64,000 bases of DNA from Albula goreensis. Its lineage: Eukaryota; Chordata; Actinopteri; Albuliformes; Albulidae. The translations under genes were made by a program, and so were the position numbers. The stretch is taken from NCBI GenBank assembly GCA_022829145.1, contig CM040763.1, forward strand, positions 9,533,141 through 9,597,140, written 5' to 3'. Under the pieces are notes generated by a model. It did not search any database. It was given only the letters and a program-made list of their open reading frames with translations, and was not told the DNA's origin. How positions within the stretch are numbered: the stretch's first letter is position 1; the number at the start of each line of letters is the position of its first letter. Shown one piece after another: positions 1 through 12,319 of the stretch.

Positions 1-2974
1 CTGCCGGATCATACTCCTATTATGATAAGTTTTCATATGAAATAATAATAATACTGTATTAATGAATAAACGGGAAAAATAAATTTCAGATATCGGAGGC
101 AAATGCTATACTGAATGCTATACCGAGAACTCTGCAGTGTGAGGGGGAAACTTTGACAACAATCACTGCTGACTGACACATTTGTGAGGTGAGACATTAT
201 ATTACTAAGAGCTCAGGAGCAGCAACTATCATGTATTTTTTTGTCTTTTTGTTTTTTTTTCCAGACAGAAATAGTCCTAAATTTGAAATGAGGTCCTAGG
301 ACTCGTTTAACAGAAATATGCATATAGAAGATAACAGCTTCTAGTATCTGAGTCCAGAGGGCAAATGGATGGCCCTGACAGTAGGCTTTTAAGAGTCGGG
401 TGGAAGAACACTAAAATTAAGAACAAAACCCGTCTTGATAAAGTAGAGCTCAGTTAGTTGGGTTCCAGAGTCCACGACTACCCAAAGATTAGACTCGGCA
501 GTTGAAAAGAAACGTGGGGTAACTACAGCACTTGATACCGTTTTCTGAATCAGTCGTCTCGAGAATGTCCAGTTTTCGCATCAACATTCAGAGAGTCCAG
601 GCTGATATCAGGTGAGTTACAGACCATAGATGGAGAAACTAAACCAGAACACATCTCATATTTTTGCCGTCACATAAGCTGTGGAGGTAGTTATGTATGT
701 GTGTACATTGATCTACATCAAGTTAAAAACAAGAAAAAAAAACTGTAAATATCATAAAAGCCAAGGAGTTTTGTGCTGACTCTCGAAAGGGACAGTGATC
801 ATTTTTCATGTTCTAAAGCCACTTGTTGTTCATGCAAATGACAAATGCACAGAACAAGAAGATACCACAGATATTAGCACCAGGAAATGTGGAATCCCTC
901 AATTGTCTGGGAAGAGAAAAAACTCACAACTAACATCACTTTAGTTGTTGAGGCTCTGACTGCTGTGATAAAACCGTGAAATATAGTGATGTAACTTCCG
1001 GGTACAGAGGATGAATGAGAGGAGAAACATGCCGTTTGCTACAAGCAGTCAAGTGCTCACTGCTCTCCTATACATACTGTAACAAAACCAGACCTTAGGA
1101 TGAGGCATCAGGCTGAACGGGTATGCAAGCACAACAGAGACGCACGGAGGTCGTCACCAGCCCTCACTGAGGAAGCTGTCCATGCTGTGCTACAAGCTGC
1201 TGATTCGCTGCTCTTGACTGCTAGCCTAATGCTGGGTGGAGGAAAGCAAGAGATAGACACGGCTCCATAATTACAAATAATTAAAAAAGAATTACAGAAA
1301 CGCATGAGTTCACTGTTAAATGATTAGCCGCCTGAAAGAGGAAGAAAAAAAAAACTGGAAAAAGAGAATTCTTTGAATTTGCTGGCTTTGAAGCCCCAGT
1401 GAAGTTAGTGGAGGAGTTTTTCAAATGTTTATTTACATCAGAAGGACGTGATGTGCCAAAGACCTGATTCCCATGTAAACATAAGTTCTTAGAACCCAGT
1501 TCATTCCATTGGATTTATATCAAGTAATGCAGAACGAAAAAAAACAAAAAAAACCACAGCAGCGTCAGGGCTGGATTCAGACCCACTGATCAAACACATT
1601 TGCCCTGGGGAGATTGTTTTATAACTTTCAATGGTGCATACAGATTCTGCTACTTCGCATATCTGCTATCTAATTGGTGCCTTGTCAAAACAGCGAGACT
1701 ACAGAACACGCGAGGCTCTCCTCCAGACGAAAGTGCCCCTAGCAGTGATGAGAGAAGTATGTAGTGTGGAGTGTGAGACTGGACTGCGCTACACACAGCC
1801 AAAGAGATGTCAGGGTTAAAAGTGTAACTCTGCATGACCTGAGATTACAGATTTGACAGTCACCACATTTTAAATGTGAGTTTCAACTGTCAGGTCACAA
1901 TCAATTAGCCACTTAATAGAATAAGGTTAAAAAACAAAATGCATTTGGTCAGTAATAAAAATGTGTTTTTAAAGGGTACCTAGATTTGTTCTCTGAAGAA
2001 AAAGCATGCCCTTTTCACTAACTGTCATTATATGATATCATCAATATTATAAGGTCAAATTTTAAATTTAGTAATTGCACAGACAGTGCATACATGAATA
2101 AAACCTTAAGATAATCTGACTGAACACGCCAAAGAATGCCCAAGAAAATGAACCTTGGAATTGTGTTTACTAACAGCTTGGCATGTCCAGCTAGTGACAG
2201 AGGTGTGAGGCTTCATGAAACCCAAAGCAGGTGGATTTATTATATACTGGCAATCACACTGATTTTAGCAATGTGTTTTTCTGTGGAGATAAAAGTGTTT
2301 TGATTGGCTCAAAGAAGTCCATGATTGAAAGCCCAGCAGAGCTTCCTCTACTATTGGGTTCATGATCCCGTCACTACAACCGACCACTTTCCCGGGCTCA
2401 TTTTTTCCAGAGAACTATTCTAGGTGCACTTTAAGTCTGCTCAAGCCAGTCACGATCTGCACAAAGGCCTGTATTCAATACAGCTGCAGCAAGTTTTGGT
2501 CTTAACTCTGAGTAACAAGTGTTAGCATGTGTTACTTTTTTGTTTCTGACACATTTTCCTTTTATTTCATCCACTGACAAACCCATGGAATGTACGAAAC
2601 GTACAAAAGTACCACTTGCTTAAACAAATTCTTCTAAATGAAGACCAGTGGTTGCAGTTAGACTGAAGTATGCATTCAATACTATTTTTCTTACCTTCCA
2701 ACAGAACAAAGACAAATAAAAAAACAGCTTTTTTTTTTTTTTTCAAAATCTCAATGACTCATTTTAAGTTTAAAAAAATGACCAAGAAAATATCAATACC
2801 TAAAAAGAAAAGATTTTGACAACATTTAACCTTGTGGAACAGTCTTTTGTGTTGGGCCTGGAAGTCATGCCGGTAGGTTTAACAGTCCCAGTGTAGCGTT
2901 TGTGTCCAGTGGGTGCAGGGTGTTAGTGGTGGTGAGTTGGATGGGAGAGAGGTGGGGGAGGGTTCTCTCTGCTG
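1..2974 (-). other. stox2: stox2 3' UTR and/or downstream flank
   Basis: This is the AT-rich sequence immediately 3' of the stop codon on the minus strand. No convincing coding region is seen. Candidate poly(A) signals (AATAAA on the minus strand, TTTATT on the plus strand) occur at 2561-2566, 2236-2241 and 1428-1433. Known STOX2 mRNAs have long 3' UTRs, so transcription may continue past position 1; the true cleavage site cannot be chosen from sequence. A T17 run on the plus strand (about 2728-2744), reading as poly(A) in the transcript, lies inside the region and could prime oligo-dT artefacts. Confidence 0.6.
2561..2566 (-). terminator. candidate proximal poly(A) signal of stox2
   Basis: AATAAA on the minus strand, about 410 nt after the stop codon. 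It is the first canonical hexamer downstream of stox2. Others follow at 2236-2241 and 1428-1433. Use is unproven, and long-UTR forms are likely. Confidence 0.3.
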
Positions 2975-3173
2975 TCAGACACTGGTGATGGAAGCTAAGC
3001 AGTTTGATGGTTTTTGCAGTTTCTCGGATTGTGTGGTGGGCGGTTCCGGTCCGGTCCGGAAGCTGAATAGTGGGCCGCTGCTGGTGCCGATGTGCCCGGG
3101 GCTGAGGGCCGGATTCTGGCGTCTGTTGCTCTCCACGATGCTGGAGGTGTTGGAGGCCAGGCTCTCCCGTGTG
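2975..3173 (-). CDS. stox2: stox2 coding exon 4 (C-terminus, stop codon)
   Basis: Terminal coding exon for residues 889-953, beginning TRESLASNTSSIVESNRRQN and ending in KLQKPSNCLASITSV then TGA at 2975-2977. The acceptor is CTCATGCAG|CACACGG at 3174; its first base completes Arg888 begun in exon 3. The C-terminus is the conserved STOX2 tail, and the final Ile/Val-Thr-Ser-Val residues resemble a class I PDZ-binding motif (S/T-x-hydrophobic at the end: T-S-V). A role in PDZ binding is inference, as I know of no demonstration. The exon also reads open in antisense frames, which I treat as shadows. Confidence 0.95.
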
Positions 3174-5882
3174 CTGCATGAGGAGCAGGGGTGGGGGGAA
3201 GGAGTGGGAAGCAGACACAGAGAGGGGAAAAGCATGTTTTATAATGGGCTTCCTGTATTTGTGTGTCATGTCATAACAGTAAAACTTCTCGAGGTTTGAT
3301 CATTCACATATGGTTTCCTTAAATGCTTTCCAGACATCGGAGGTAGTTATTTGGTTTGAATGCTCTCCACCGCTCTACCCCCCTTCATGCACTCAGAGAA
3401 ATTGATCTCTTTTCCTTTTCAACACAAAGTCATAGTAATTACTGTGCTGAGAAAACAGGAGAAACGGGAAGCGAGGGAGAATGGGAAACTACTCTTAGAA
3501 CAAGAGTCTAGTTTGCATGCAAATAAACTACACTGTCAGGGCTAGATGGTAGTAGAGACTCAAAAATAAAGTTTCATGACCAGAAGCAAGGAGATTGTAT
3601 TTGGCATCATGTAAGTTTGAAGTGGATTGGGGCCAACACTTTTGTTTTTGAACCATTTTTTGTTACCCTCCAAGTCAAACACTGGCTTATTTTTCTGTAA
3701 TTTTCAATAACAGATATGTCTCACATCTTTCTCAGCCAACCACTGTCACACAACTGTGTCTGAGATGTCTGTGCCTCACGCCCACCCGCCCGCTCGTTAA
3801 CAGTGCACCACCCACACTCGCACGCAAGTGCTCACGCACACATCCCTCTCCTTACCGCATCACAGTGCTTCAGAATAGATCTGCAAGTGTGGAACTCCTA
3901 AAACACAGGAGCTATATTGGTACATTTCTAAAAAAAAAAAAAAAAAACTGTGACATCGCTAAGGGGATGACTCATCCAGGAAGTAATGGATAATTTTGTG
4001 GGAGGCTAAAATTAGGACTACCATCGCCTGATTGTACTAGTGTATTAATGCATACACATCACCACAAGAGACTCTCACTGAACTAGCTCTGGGAGAGGGT
4101 CCAGCTATTTATTTCACAACTTGTGTATCAGCTTTGCAACAGAATTGGAAAAAAAAACAACAAAATAAAATAAAACATGAGAAAATAAGACATCTCAAGT
4201 TATTCCCTGAAATAGCAGTTTTTCATGGCCTAGACATATTTTATGGAGAGGTATTAGGGTATACCCCACCTGCAAATATATTTGGTTTTGTGAGCCTCTG
4301 GACAGGCAGGCAGTAAGAGTTTCCAGTGATAAGTTACTCTGTCTGAGCTGTCTGGAGCCCTCGTGATTTCTTTGCCTGTGATTCCCTGAGGGTTGGGAGT
4401 GAGGGGGCGCACATACATCCATCACTGTTACCTGGCAGGGTAAGTGACCTGCGAAACGTCCTGTAGATGAATGAGTTTGGGTCAGCAATGAGAGTGGGCC
4501 AGGGGCAGGAAGTGACCATCTTTACACCCAAGGTTCGACTTATGAGCCTCAGGTACCAGAGACATGGTTAAATACCCAGAAAACAGCCCGTGAAAATACA
4601 CTGTGAAACTTCTGCACAGCAAAACAGGTTATGATACTGGTCACATTATCATCTAAGACAGCGATGGCAAGCTAATGACTGAGAGAGTTTGTGGTGTCTG
4701 AAAATGTCTGTGGTTTCCTTTTAATCAGCAACCTACGTAATCCCTACAAACAAGGGGTATAAATTCTCCAGCCAATCGCTGTCTTAAAATGAATTACTCA
4801 AGTTTTGAGATGCATCAAAAACACATACTGCCTCCCTGCATCACAAGAGTCCTGACAGCCCTGACACAGTAAATGTGTACTTTTCAGTGCATAGACAAAG
4901 GACCTACAGGGGCCTAATGTTAGTCATGCGATACTATTATAACTGCTCTAAATTTATACAATTGTTCCATGACACATAGCCTATAGGCAGACAAGTGCAG
5001 ACACTGAGACTTAAGTGGTTGTTAAAACTAAATAAGCTCCACTGGATTTCTGCTGGAGACCAGAAAAGGGTGCCACATATCTGCTAAAGAGTTAAACGTG
5101 TGGAAATACGATTTTAAAAAAATTCTGGGAAAAGCTGAAAGCGAGAAAAGGCAATGGTCTCTGTGGTTTTGAATCGTAAAGCTATTGGCAATAAATCAAC
5201 TTAAACAAACAATGCTTGCAGAGATATCAATCATTTTTAGCGATCATGGCATGTGTGAGTAGATGTAGGGAAACATATGAAGTTAATTTACTATTAAGGA
5301 CATGTGTGAACAGATTGCACAAAGACCTTGTATGATACCCTACGGAACCTATTAGAATGTGTTATTAAATCCATTATCATGTACTGTGATGTCATACACT
5401 GGAATGTCTGGGTTTGCCGGGCTTTATCAGCAATCGATAATGAAGAACAATAAATGAAATGCACATTTTTTGTGCTCTACTGATGAGGAAAAAAGATACC
5501 CAAATAATCACAAAGAAATATAGAATATTTCACTAGCAGTACATTTCTGAAGTAATGTAGTCTTAGCTCATCTTAAGATTGAATAAACTTCATCAAGCTC
5601 TTCAGCAAGCTCTGTTTGATATCACTGAAAATTAAAGCAGACCACTATACCACTAAGTAAGGGTTGTTTCACCATTTGGTGAAGAATACATGAATATCAA
5701 GTAACACAAATTGGGTCTCCATTCAGAGCCACATTCCTTTTTGCTTAGCAGTGAAATGTATGGATATCTGGGAGGTTTGAAATGTTTGTGGGTTACTGTC
5801 AGGAATTCCACTACAGTACATTAATGTAGGTGGTTATGCCTCAAAATTTTGTATCACTACCGAAATGGATCAGAAAACAGCT

Positions 5883-5943
5883 ACATTACATTACATTACA
5901 TTACAGGCATTTGGCAGACGCTCTTATCCAGAGCGACTTACAA
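5883..5943 (-). mobile_element. truncated SINE 3' tail with (ACATT)n end
   Basis: The segment 5906-5943 reads, on the plus strand, as the reverse complement of the SINE tail 'agtcgctctggataagagcg' followed by tctgccaaatgcc. This tail is abundant in teleosts. The pentamer array at 5883-5905 corresponds to the 3' simple-repeat terminus of such an element on the minus strand. No tRNA-like head is visible, so the copy is 5'-truncated, as usual for retrotransposition products. The same tail ends the SINEs at 16647-16825 and 52735-52920. Confidence 0.75.
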
Positions 5944-6069
5944 CACAAACCTTCAGCTACCTTCTGTATTTAAAAAATATATTTTAAGCAAATTAACCCT
6001 GACTGATCCTGATGTATAGCACTGACTTAGACTGGAAGACAGAATAGAAGAGAGAACAGAAGACAGAGG

Positions 6070-6108
6070 AAAAGACCAGAGCAAAAGACCGGAGCAAAAG
6101 ACCAGAGC
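6070..6108. repeat. 13-bp minisatellite, 3 copies
   Basis: Three tandem copies of AAAAGACCRGAGC; the middle copy carries G instead of A at the R position. Purine-rich, inside intron 3. Confidence 0.85.
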
Positions 6109-6863
6109 AGTAGCAAGACAGTGTAGTGAATGAACAGTTGTTTGGGCCCATTTTGTGGCAGTTTCAAAACTTCAGTCAGTGTGCAAGAAAAGTAGATTAA
6201 AAAGCTTGGGTCATAACAATTCGCTGGGCATCACAAAAACTCTCATCAAAATTCCCAGTAGTTGACAAAACAACAGAAATCTACAACAGAAATCAAAACT
6301 ATATACATGCTATATTTAACATTTTAATTACAGTTAAAAAAAAATTTTTCTTAGGAAATATCTCAGTTGTCTCATTAAAAAATACAGCTGCAAAAATATA
6401 AAGCAGTTTCTCTCCTGCTCTGATCTGAGATCAGCTCCAGAGCCTGCTCTCTATCGTTTCATTTTGCTTTGTCTGTGTTAGTGCAAAAGTGCACCCTCTG
6501 TTTGCTTGCCTGCCTGACATTATAATCAGACCCTTTGTGTCTCAGATATTCAACTGCATTTCTCATGATGGCTCTTTAAGTGACTGCCAATTGCATGACA
6601 ATCATAAATTCAATCACCTCTCTATAGGCTGTTCCAAATGCATAAGAAAGAATTAAATACAATGCAACAGTACACCATGGTCCAAACCAATGGCAAAATA
6701 CTTGTAATTCTCTAAATAATCTTTGTGGAAGTATTTCATTAAACCACAGATGGTGCAGGTGTTTTTAATACAAATTTGCCTATTCTCTATCTTCAACAGC
6801 ATTTTTCACACATCTCCAAAAAAAAAAACAGCAGTCTTAAGTGTAAACGTGACCAGGCCTCAC

Positions 6864-9207
6864 CGTGGGGAGTTAAATCCACTATCCACCGTAATGCTGC
6901 TGCTGTCCATGCTGTCCAGGCGGGCCGAGTGGGCGGATTTTTGGCTGTTGTTGTTGTCGCTCTCCTTGGGGCTCAGGAGGGTCAGGTTCTTTTCGAACTT
7001 GCGCTGGAGCTCCCGTTCTCTCTCTCTCTCCAGCAACCACTGCATGGTCCCGCCCCCCTCCCGGCTCTTCTCCTCCTCCGCGTTCTTGTGCGTGCCAGTG
7101 TCCTCAGAGTCGTCGTCGTCCGACACGTTGTAGTAGTCGAAGGTGGCCTCTGCGGCTGAGGAGGAAGAAGCAGGCTCCTGCTGCAGGGCCGACGACGCCC
7201 CTCCAGGGGAGGGTGAGATCTGGGCGGGCTTCTCAAAGTGCTCCGGGCCACCTCCGCCGAGGACCTCTGACGACTTCATGTACGGGGTCTTCCTCAGCGT
7301 GCCAGATTTTGGGTAACCGCTCTCCGCGTAGCTCACCGTCAGTGCGTTGTGGGGCGGCTTGAACAGAGTGTCTTTGCTGAAAATCTCCTTCCGCTTGTCC
7401 ACACTCCCGGGGTCGACGGTGTGTTGGTGTATCAAGCGCCCATTCGGCATTGGTTCCAGTGTCTGGTTGGCTGCCCCCAACCCCATGCCATTCTGTCCCT
7501 TTGCCGTGTCCTCTTTGTACTCCACCGGATGGGGAGCGGTGAGATGCGGGGTTTGCCGGTCTGCGGGAGACCCTTTTTTGACACCGTCTGACATTGTTAA
7601 AGTGTCGGGGTCAGACTTTCCTAGTGGGGAGGGAGCAGTGAGGACCGTTTCATTTGATGTATTGCACTGAAAATAGTCCTCAGCTGCCGGCTTAGGCGAG
7701 CAAGGCTTCAGGTCGCTGTAGGCTGGCAAACTGTCTCTACTTTTGTTTTTCTCCAGCGGGCTACAGACCTTGGAGTCTTCCGGGTTCCCCTTCCCAATAT
7801 CAGGCACACAAACCTCAGAGTTAAATTTAGCAGCAGAAAGCATGATTCGAGAGTAGTGGGGCACCTGGGAGGCCCTTAGCGTACCGTCGTCCGTGTAGTA
7901 GCGGCTCCGGTCATCAGGGCTGCAGTCGAAGTCGTCCAGCGTGCCCATGGAGGCCGCCCCAAGCGGGCCTTTGGAGTTGTCCATGGAGCGGGACCGCTCT
8001 TTGGCCTTGTCCGACCTTTCGTTCCGAGACTTCCTGTCCTGGGTGTGGCTGTGGCTTCTGTGCACCTTAAAATGCGACGTCCCCCTTGACGGCTCTGGGA
8101 AGGGCATTTCCGTCCTCCTCTTGGCCAGCTCCCCTGACACGTCCCACTCTGGCGTGATGGGGAAGTGGGACTCTACGATGTTAGGGTTGCTGTGCACCAA
8201 GTACTTCCCCCGGTTGCGCTCCATGGAGAACATGGCCTCGCGCGGGGAACGCACCAGTGAGGAGCTGTAGAACCTGTAGTCCCGATCCCCGGCCAGGTCC
8301 AGGTTAGAGCCTTCCGAGGGCTCGCCCCTGGACGCCCGCGTCTTACTGTGTGAGCGGGACTTCCCCTGCGCCTTCCGGTGGCCACGGCTCCTCCGGCTGC
8401 GGGAGCTGTGCTGGGCCGAGCCCGCTTTGCTCCGCTGGGCCTTCTCCTCCTCCAGCCTCTTCATCACTGCTGTGTGCCGCATCACGTTCTCCACCGTCAG
8501 GTCCGGGTTGATCCGCCGGATGATCTCCATCTCCACATCCCGTGGAATGGTGGTGGGCGTCTCCTCGTCCCGTAGAGGCCACTCCTCCGGAGGGAACTGT
8601 GCCGAAAAAGTGGCCAGGTGTTTCGTCTTGTCCTTCTTGAAGCTCAGCCTAAACAGCTTCAGCCCAAACTTTTTGGACTGCTTCTCCCCCGAGCTGCTGC
8701 CACCGCCACCCCCACCGCCGCCCCCTCCTCCTCCCCCTTCCTTGTGTTTGGTCAGGGTGTCCGACTTGAAGGAGAAGTTGATGGTGCTCTTGCTCTTCTC
8801 CGTGGCCGAGGCCTGGTGTTGGGAAGGCGGCGGCTGAGCATAGGAGGAGTCTTTGAGGTCCTTTGGTGACTTCCTCTGGAGAGTGGAGGCATGGAGGCTG
8901 TGCATGTCGTCGCGGTAGCTGTTGTAGGAGTCGCAGTGGTTCTTGTGGTGGGGCCTTTCCCTAACGCAGCCGGAGGTGGAGGGGGTGATTGTCCCAGACT
9001 GGGGGGAGGTACATTGCTGCTGCGGTCGGTCGGGTATCCGCTCGTCCAGGTGGTACCACTTGCTGTTGGTCCTAATGAGCGAGGGCGTGATAAAGTAAGT
9101 CTGTGGAGTGACGATGAAGTATCCCTCCGGAGTGGGGTATATCTTCCTCTCCCGTACCAGCATGCTTAGCGTGTGCCGGAGAATCTCTGGACTCGGCGTT
9201 GGGACAC
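6864..9207 (-). CDS. stox2: stox2 coding exon 3 (second half of winged helix and most of the protein)
   Basis: This 2344-nt exon encodes residues 108-887. The acceptor is TTTTCTCAG|GTGTCC at 9208 and the donor is CCACG|GTGAGG at 6863, phase 2. It starts with VPTPSPEILRHTLSMLVRER, completing the winged helix: recognition helix, then the wing with KIYPTPEGYFIV at 128-139. A conserved block TNSKWYHLDERIPDR follows. Next come a 13-residue polyglycine tract (264-276), a basic segment KKFGLKLFRLSFKKDKTK (about 285-302), an Arg/Ser/Lys-rich stretch at about 376-397 that may be a nuclear localisation signal, an acidic motif FDYYNVSDDDDSED at 796-809, and a charged, probably helical segment at 827-851 (MQWLLERERERELQRKFEKN). 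These blocks match human STOX2. Linkers between them differ more. The tract and the poorly conserved linkers are probably disordered. Confidence 0.97.
8699..8737 (-). repeat. stox2: GGN trinucleotide tract coding 13 glycines in STOX2
   Basis: Thirteen consecutive Gly codons (mixed GGG, GGA, GGC and GGT) encode residues 264-276, preceded by TKHKE and followed by SSSGEKQSKK. The human protein has no such tract at the corresponding place between its SKPKD and SEKQSKK segments. Codon mixing suggests the tract is not a very recent pure-repeat expansion. Confidence 0.9.
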
Positions 9208-9532
9208 CTGAGAAAACAACAACAGAGAAATCAGTCAACACACAGCCTTATATTTAAACTGCATATTTAATTGTAATTTTTTCTAGCCTGGCTGTTCTAA
9301 TTACAATTTCAAGTGAACGTACAAATTTTTAATTCCTCTCATTGTATTGATTGTACCATTTAAGTTTTTTAATGACTGTGCCTTTTTTGACATACTCATT
9401 TCTCTTTTTGTAAAGAAAGTCCTGGCCAAGAGGAAGTACAATACACCCATTATAACAAGATAATTACAAAACAAGAAATCATATAATTCCTTCCATATAA
9501 ATTTTGACTTTTATCTATCCAGAGATTAAATG

Positions 9533-10469
9533 TATTATTATTATTATTATTGAAGTGGGATTTTACAGTTGTGGTTGCAGACTCAGTTTCCAGGTGGGGC
9601 ATTACCATTGGATCCTGAATTTCTATTGTTAAAAATGTTTGTGAAAATCTACATTTTATACAATTCCGTAAAAACCATCACAATAACTCAAAAAATAAAT
9701 CACACTGTCTTCCTAAAAAAGGGACATGTCAAAACAGACACAAACATAGGGATGGTAAAAAGTACATTTTTATTGTACAGGCAAGCTAAAGTGTGCCCTT
9801 ATTCAGTAAGAAAAGAAAGAAAGAAAAAACATAATATAAATGAACCTTCAAAACATGAATCCATATATATATATAGGTGATATTGCATTCCTTATGCTCT
9901 ACTTGCAAGCACAGAGTGTATCAGTGATATCAAATGTAACCCCAGTGTAGTGGGCTGTCAGGACCTGCATGTGACAGACACGCCCAGTCTTCCCAGTCTA
10001 CTACACGCATACTATAGTACTGCTTTATCCTACTCTAGGTATTACCACAGGTTACATCATAGTGCCCTTTCAGCCACTCCGGTGTGATGCAACGTTTCAT
10101 ATCGAACGTGCAGGCTACAGCGAAACCCTCTGGTCACAGCGCTTTCACGTCAAACGTGCCCTTTTCAAAAAACCGCCACTGTATGACCACATAAATGGTT
10201 CTGATCCATTTTCAATTTGAAGAAAACAATCTACGGAGTCTTATAAATCAAATGTGGCTGCTCCTATTTCTATGACTACAATTTATTTTTATGGGTTGAG
10301 AGTGAAAAGACGTTTTTTGCAACATTCAATCAAAATACATTCTTTTCATTGCATTACAGCGGCATATTTTTAACAATAGAAATTCAGGTTATCCACCTAG
10401 CTGTAGGATACAACCGTACTGCCCCTCCTGAAAACTGAGTCTGCAACCAACAGTGGATAATCCTGCTCC

Positions 10470-10509
<40 letters not shown>
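9533..10509. mobile_element. MITE-like foldback element with long inverted arms
   Basis: The arm at about 9533-9638 is the reverse complement of the arm at about 10364-10509. Shared core segments include TGGTTGCAGACTCAGTTT and its complement, CCTGAATTTCTATTGTTAAAAA, and the outer (ATT)n/(AAT)n ends. The right arm carries a longer AAT array and a short insertion. The roughly 720-bp interior has no transposase-like frame. This layout fits a non-autonomous DNA element or two copies of one short repeat inserted head to head. A clear target-site duplication cannot be separated from the AAT repeats. Confidence 0.6.
10471..10509. repeat. (AAT)n microsatellite
   Basis: About 13 uninterrupted AAT/ATA units at the outer end of the right foldback arm; the left arm has a shorter (ATT)6 equivalent at 9533-9551. 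Confidence 0.95.
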
Positions 10510-12138
10510 GCGGGAATTGTTTGTCTTATTGTTATTAGTAGTAGTATTAATATTATTAATATTATCAATATTATATTGTGTTAATTTGTATTCAACTTCA
10601 AAAAAATTCAATTTTTTTTTTTAGATTTACTTAACAGTTATGAACAAGACTATCAATGTTATTGTTCTCCAATGTGGATGTTCTCTTCACATTTGCACAA
10701 AAATAGGATAACGGAGGTACTAACATGAGGTTGAAGGTCGCAAGGTCACAGTTAGACCAGTGTGACCAGAGCAGTCAACGGAACAAACTAAACATGTGCT
10801 TGGCTTGGCTATGGCAGGCAGAATCGGACCAACACAGACCTGATTCAATAACATATTTTAAGTAGTTTAATTAATAATAATTCTCAAATAATTACAGATT
10901 GCAAACAGCCCTGTTGATCCCTGAGATTTTTTAAAAGTTTTTTTATTCAGTTTTTTTAAAAAAATGAATCCACATCAAATACAATATTTCTGAATACTGG
11001 TGAAAATATATTTATTTTAAAGCCATAGTTAATCAGCTGGCATTTCACTAATATCTCAAGGGCTGAGAATAATTTGACCAGGTCTGGTCCTGCCACAGGT
11101 TAGCGGGGTTTCCCTGATTGTTTTGTCTCGAGGGACGACATGTCGATGTGAGGCAGAGGGTAATGTGTTCAGCCTTTAGAGACTTCACTGAATTCTCACT
11201 CAACTGTCTGCAGGAGCTAAACCTGTATGTGAAGGCTGTCCTTCAGCAATTGGGTCGATATGTCTTCATAACCACAATTTATCATTTTTTTTTCAGTGCA
11301 GACTTTGGCAGAGTCACCGACTGCAGTCCTTTTCACAGAACAATGCAATGAATTAGCACATAAACTTCCATTAACGACAGCACTTGTGCCTGAAAGTAGC
11401 ATGCAGCTTGCTGCAAAAGAGGGACCTTGATCATATCCGCTTCTCAGACAGAAAGATTTTTCTGTTCAAATCTGCTATACATTGAACTGGAACATTTGAA
11501 AATCCAACAATGAAAGTGAAATGACTGTACGGAAAAGAATATATTGAAACAAGAATGCAGGGCAACTTTGATAAATTCAATGAATATTTTCATTATGCTG
11601 GACAAAGTAATAAAACAGACAAAATACTGGTGAAAATGAAATACTCTGCAATGCATTTTGAATATACAGGTCTGGAAACTCTAACAATAAATATATTTCA
11701 TATTATCACATTCTCTTTTTAATATGTTGAAATATATTAAAAAAGCTATTGGTTAAAATGTGTCAATTTAATTTAATTGTTGCAGTATCTTATCTGATCT
11801 TGATCATATACTTTAAATGAATATATTTAATTGAGATCAGAAAATATTTTGTCATTCGGAAAGATTGAGGAATTTTAGTTCTCAAACTTCTAATCATTGA
11901 TGATTGATGGGTATGTAATTGAATCATGTAGAAGAATAAGCCAGAGACAGCGATCCCTGAGTCACACACTGCTCGACCCCAATCCCTGCATGTTATCCAG
12001 ATGCACCATGGAGACAAAGGAAGACAAAGATATGTTTGGTAAACGCTGTGTCACCGGGCAGACTGCCTCAGGATTTAACGGCCATGCGTTACCACCAAGC
12101 TTTATTACATCAGCCTTCTTAACTGGTCCAGGAGCGAG

Positions 12139-12140
<2 letters not shown>

Positions 12141-12177
<37 letters not shown>

Positions 12178-12276
12178 CATGAATGTGTCTCTGTGAGTCT
12201 GTGCATTTGTGACTGAGCGAGTGTGTGCACATGTGCATGCATTTGTGTTTTTCTGCGCGCGTGTGTGCCTGCATGT

Positions 12277-12316
<40 letters not shown>
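12141..12316. repeat. Two (GT)n tracts flanking a purine/pyrimidine-alternating spacer
   Basis: (GT)16 at 12141-12173 and (GT)19 at 12279-12316. The spacer between them is itself rich in alternating GT, GC and GCGCGC steps. Open frames reading as Cys-Val or Thr-His repeats here are artefacts. Confidence 0.95.

Positions 12317-12319
<3 letters not shown>

Larger units (their letters stand above)
3174..6863 (-). other. stox2: stox2 intron 3
   Basis: Intron bounded by CG|GTGAGG and CATGCAG|C. It contains a poly(A) run near 3929-3947, a truncated SINE tail with a pentamer repeat (5883-5943) and a 13-bp minisatellite (6070-6108). No additional coding exon is supported. Short open frames such as 4195-4488 have no recognisable content. 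Confidence 0.9.

Noticed and set aside
6723..9169. Several long open frames on the plus strand and other minus frames across stox2 exon 3
   Set aside because: They are shadows of a 2.3 kb GC-rich coding exon; none shows a known domain, and the stox2 frame explains the sequence.
10384..10611. Minus-strand frame sharing WLQTQF.GGA with the plus-strand frame at 9569-9880
   Set aside because: The shared peptide results from the inverted arms of the foldback element, not from a protein family.
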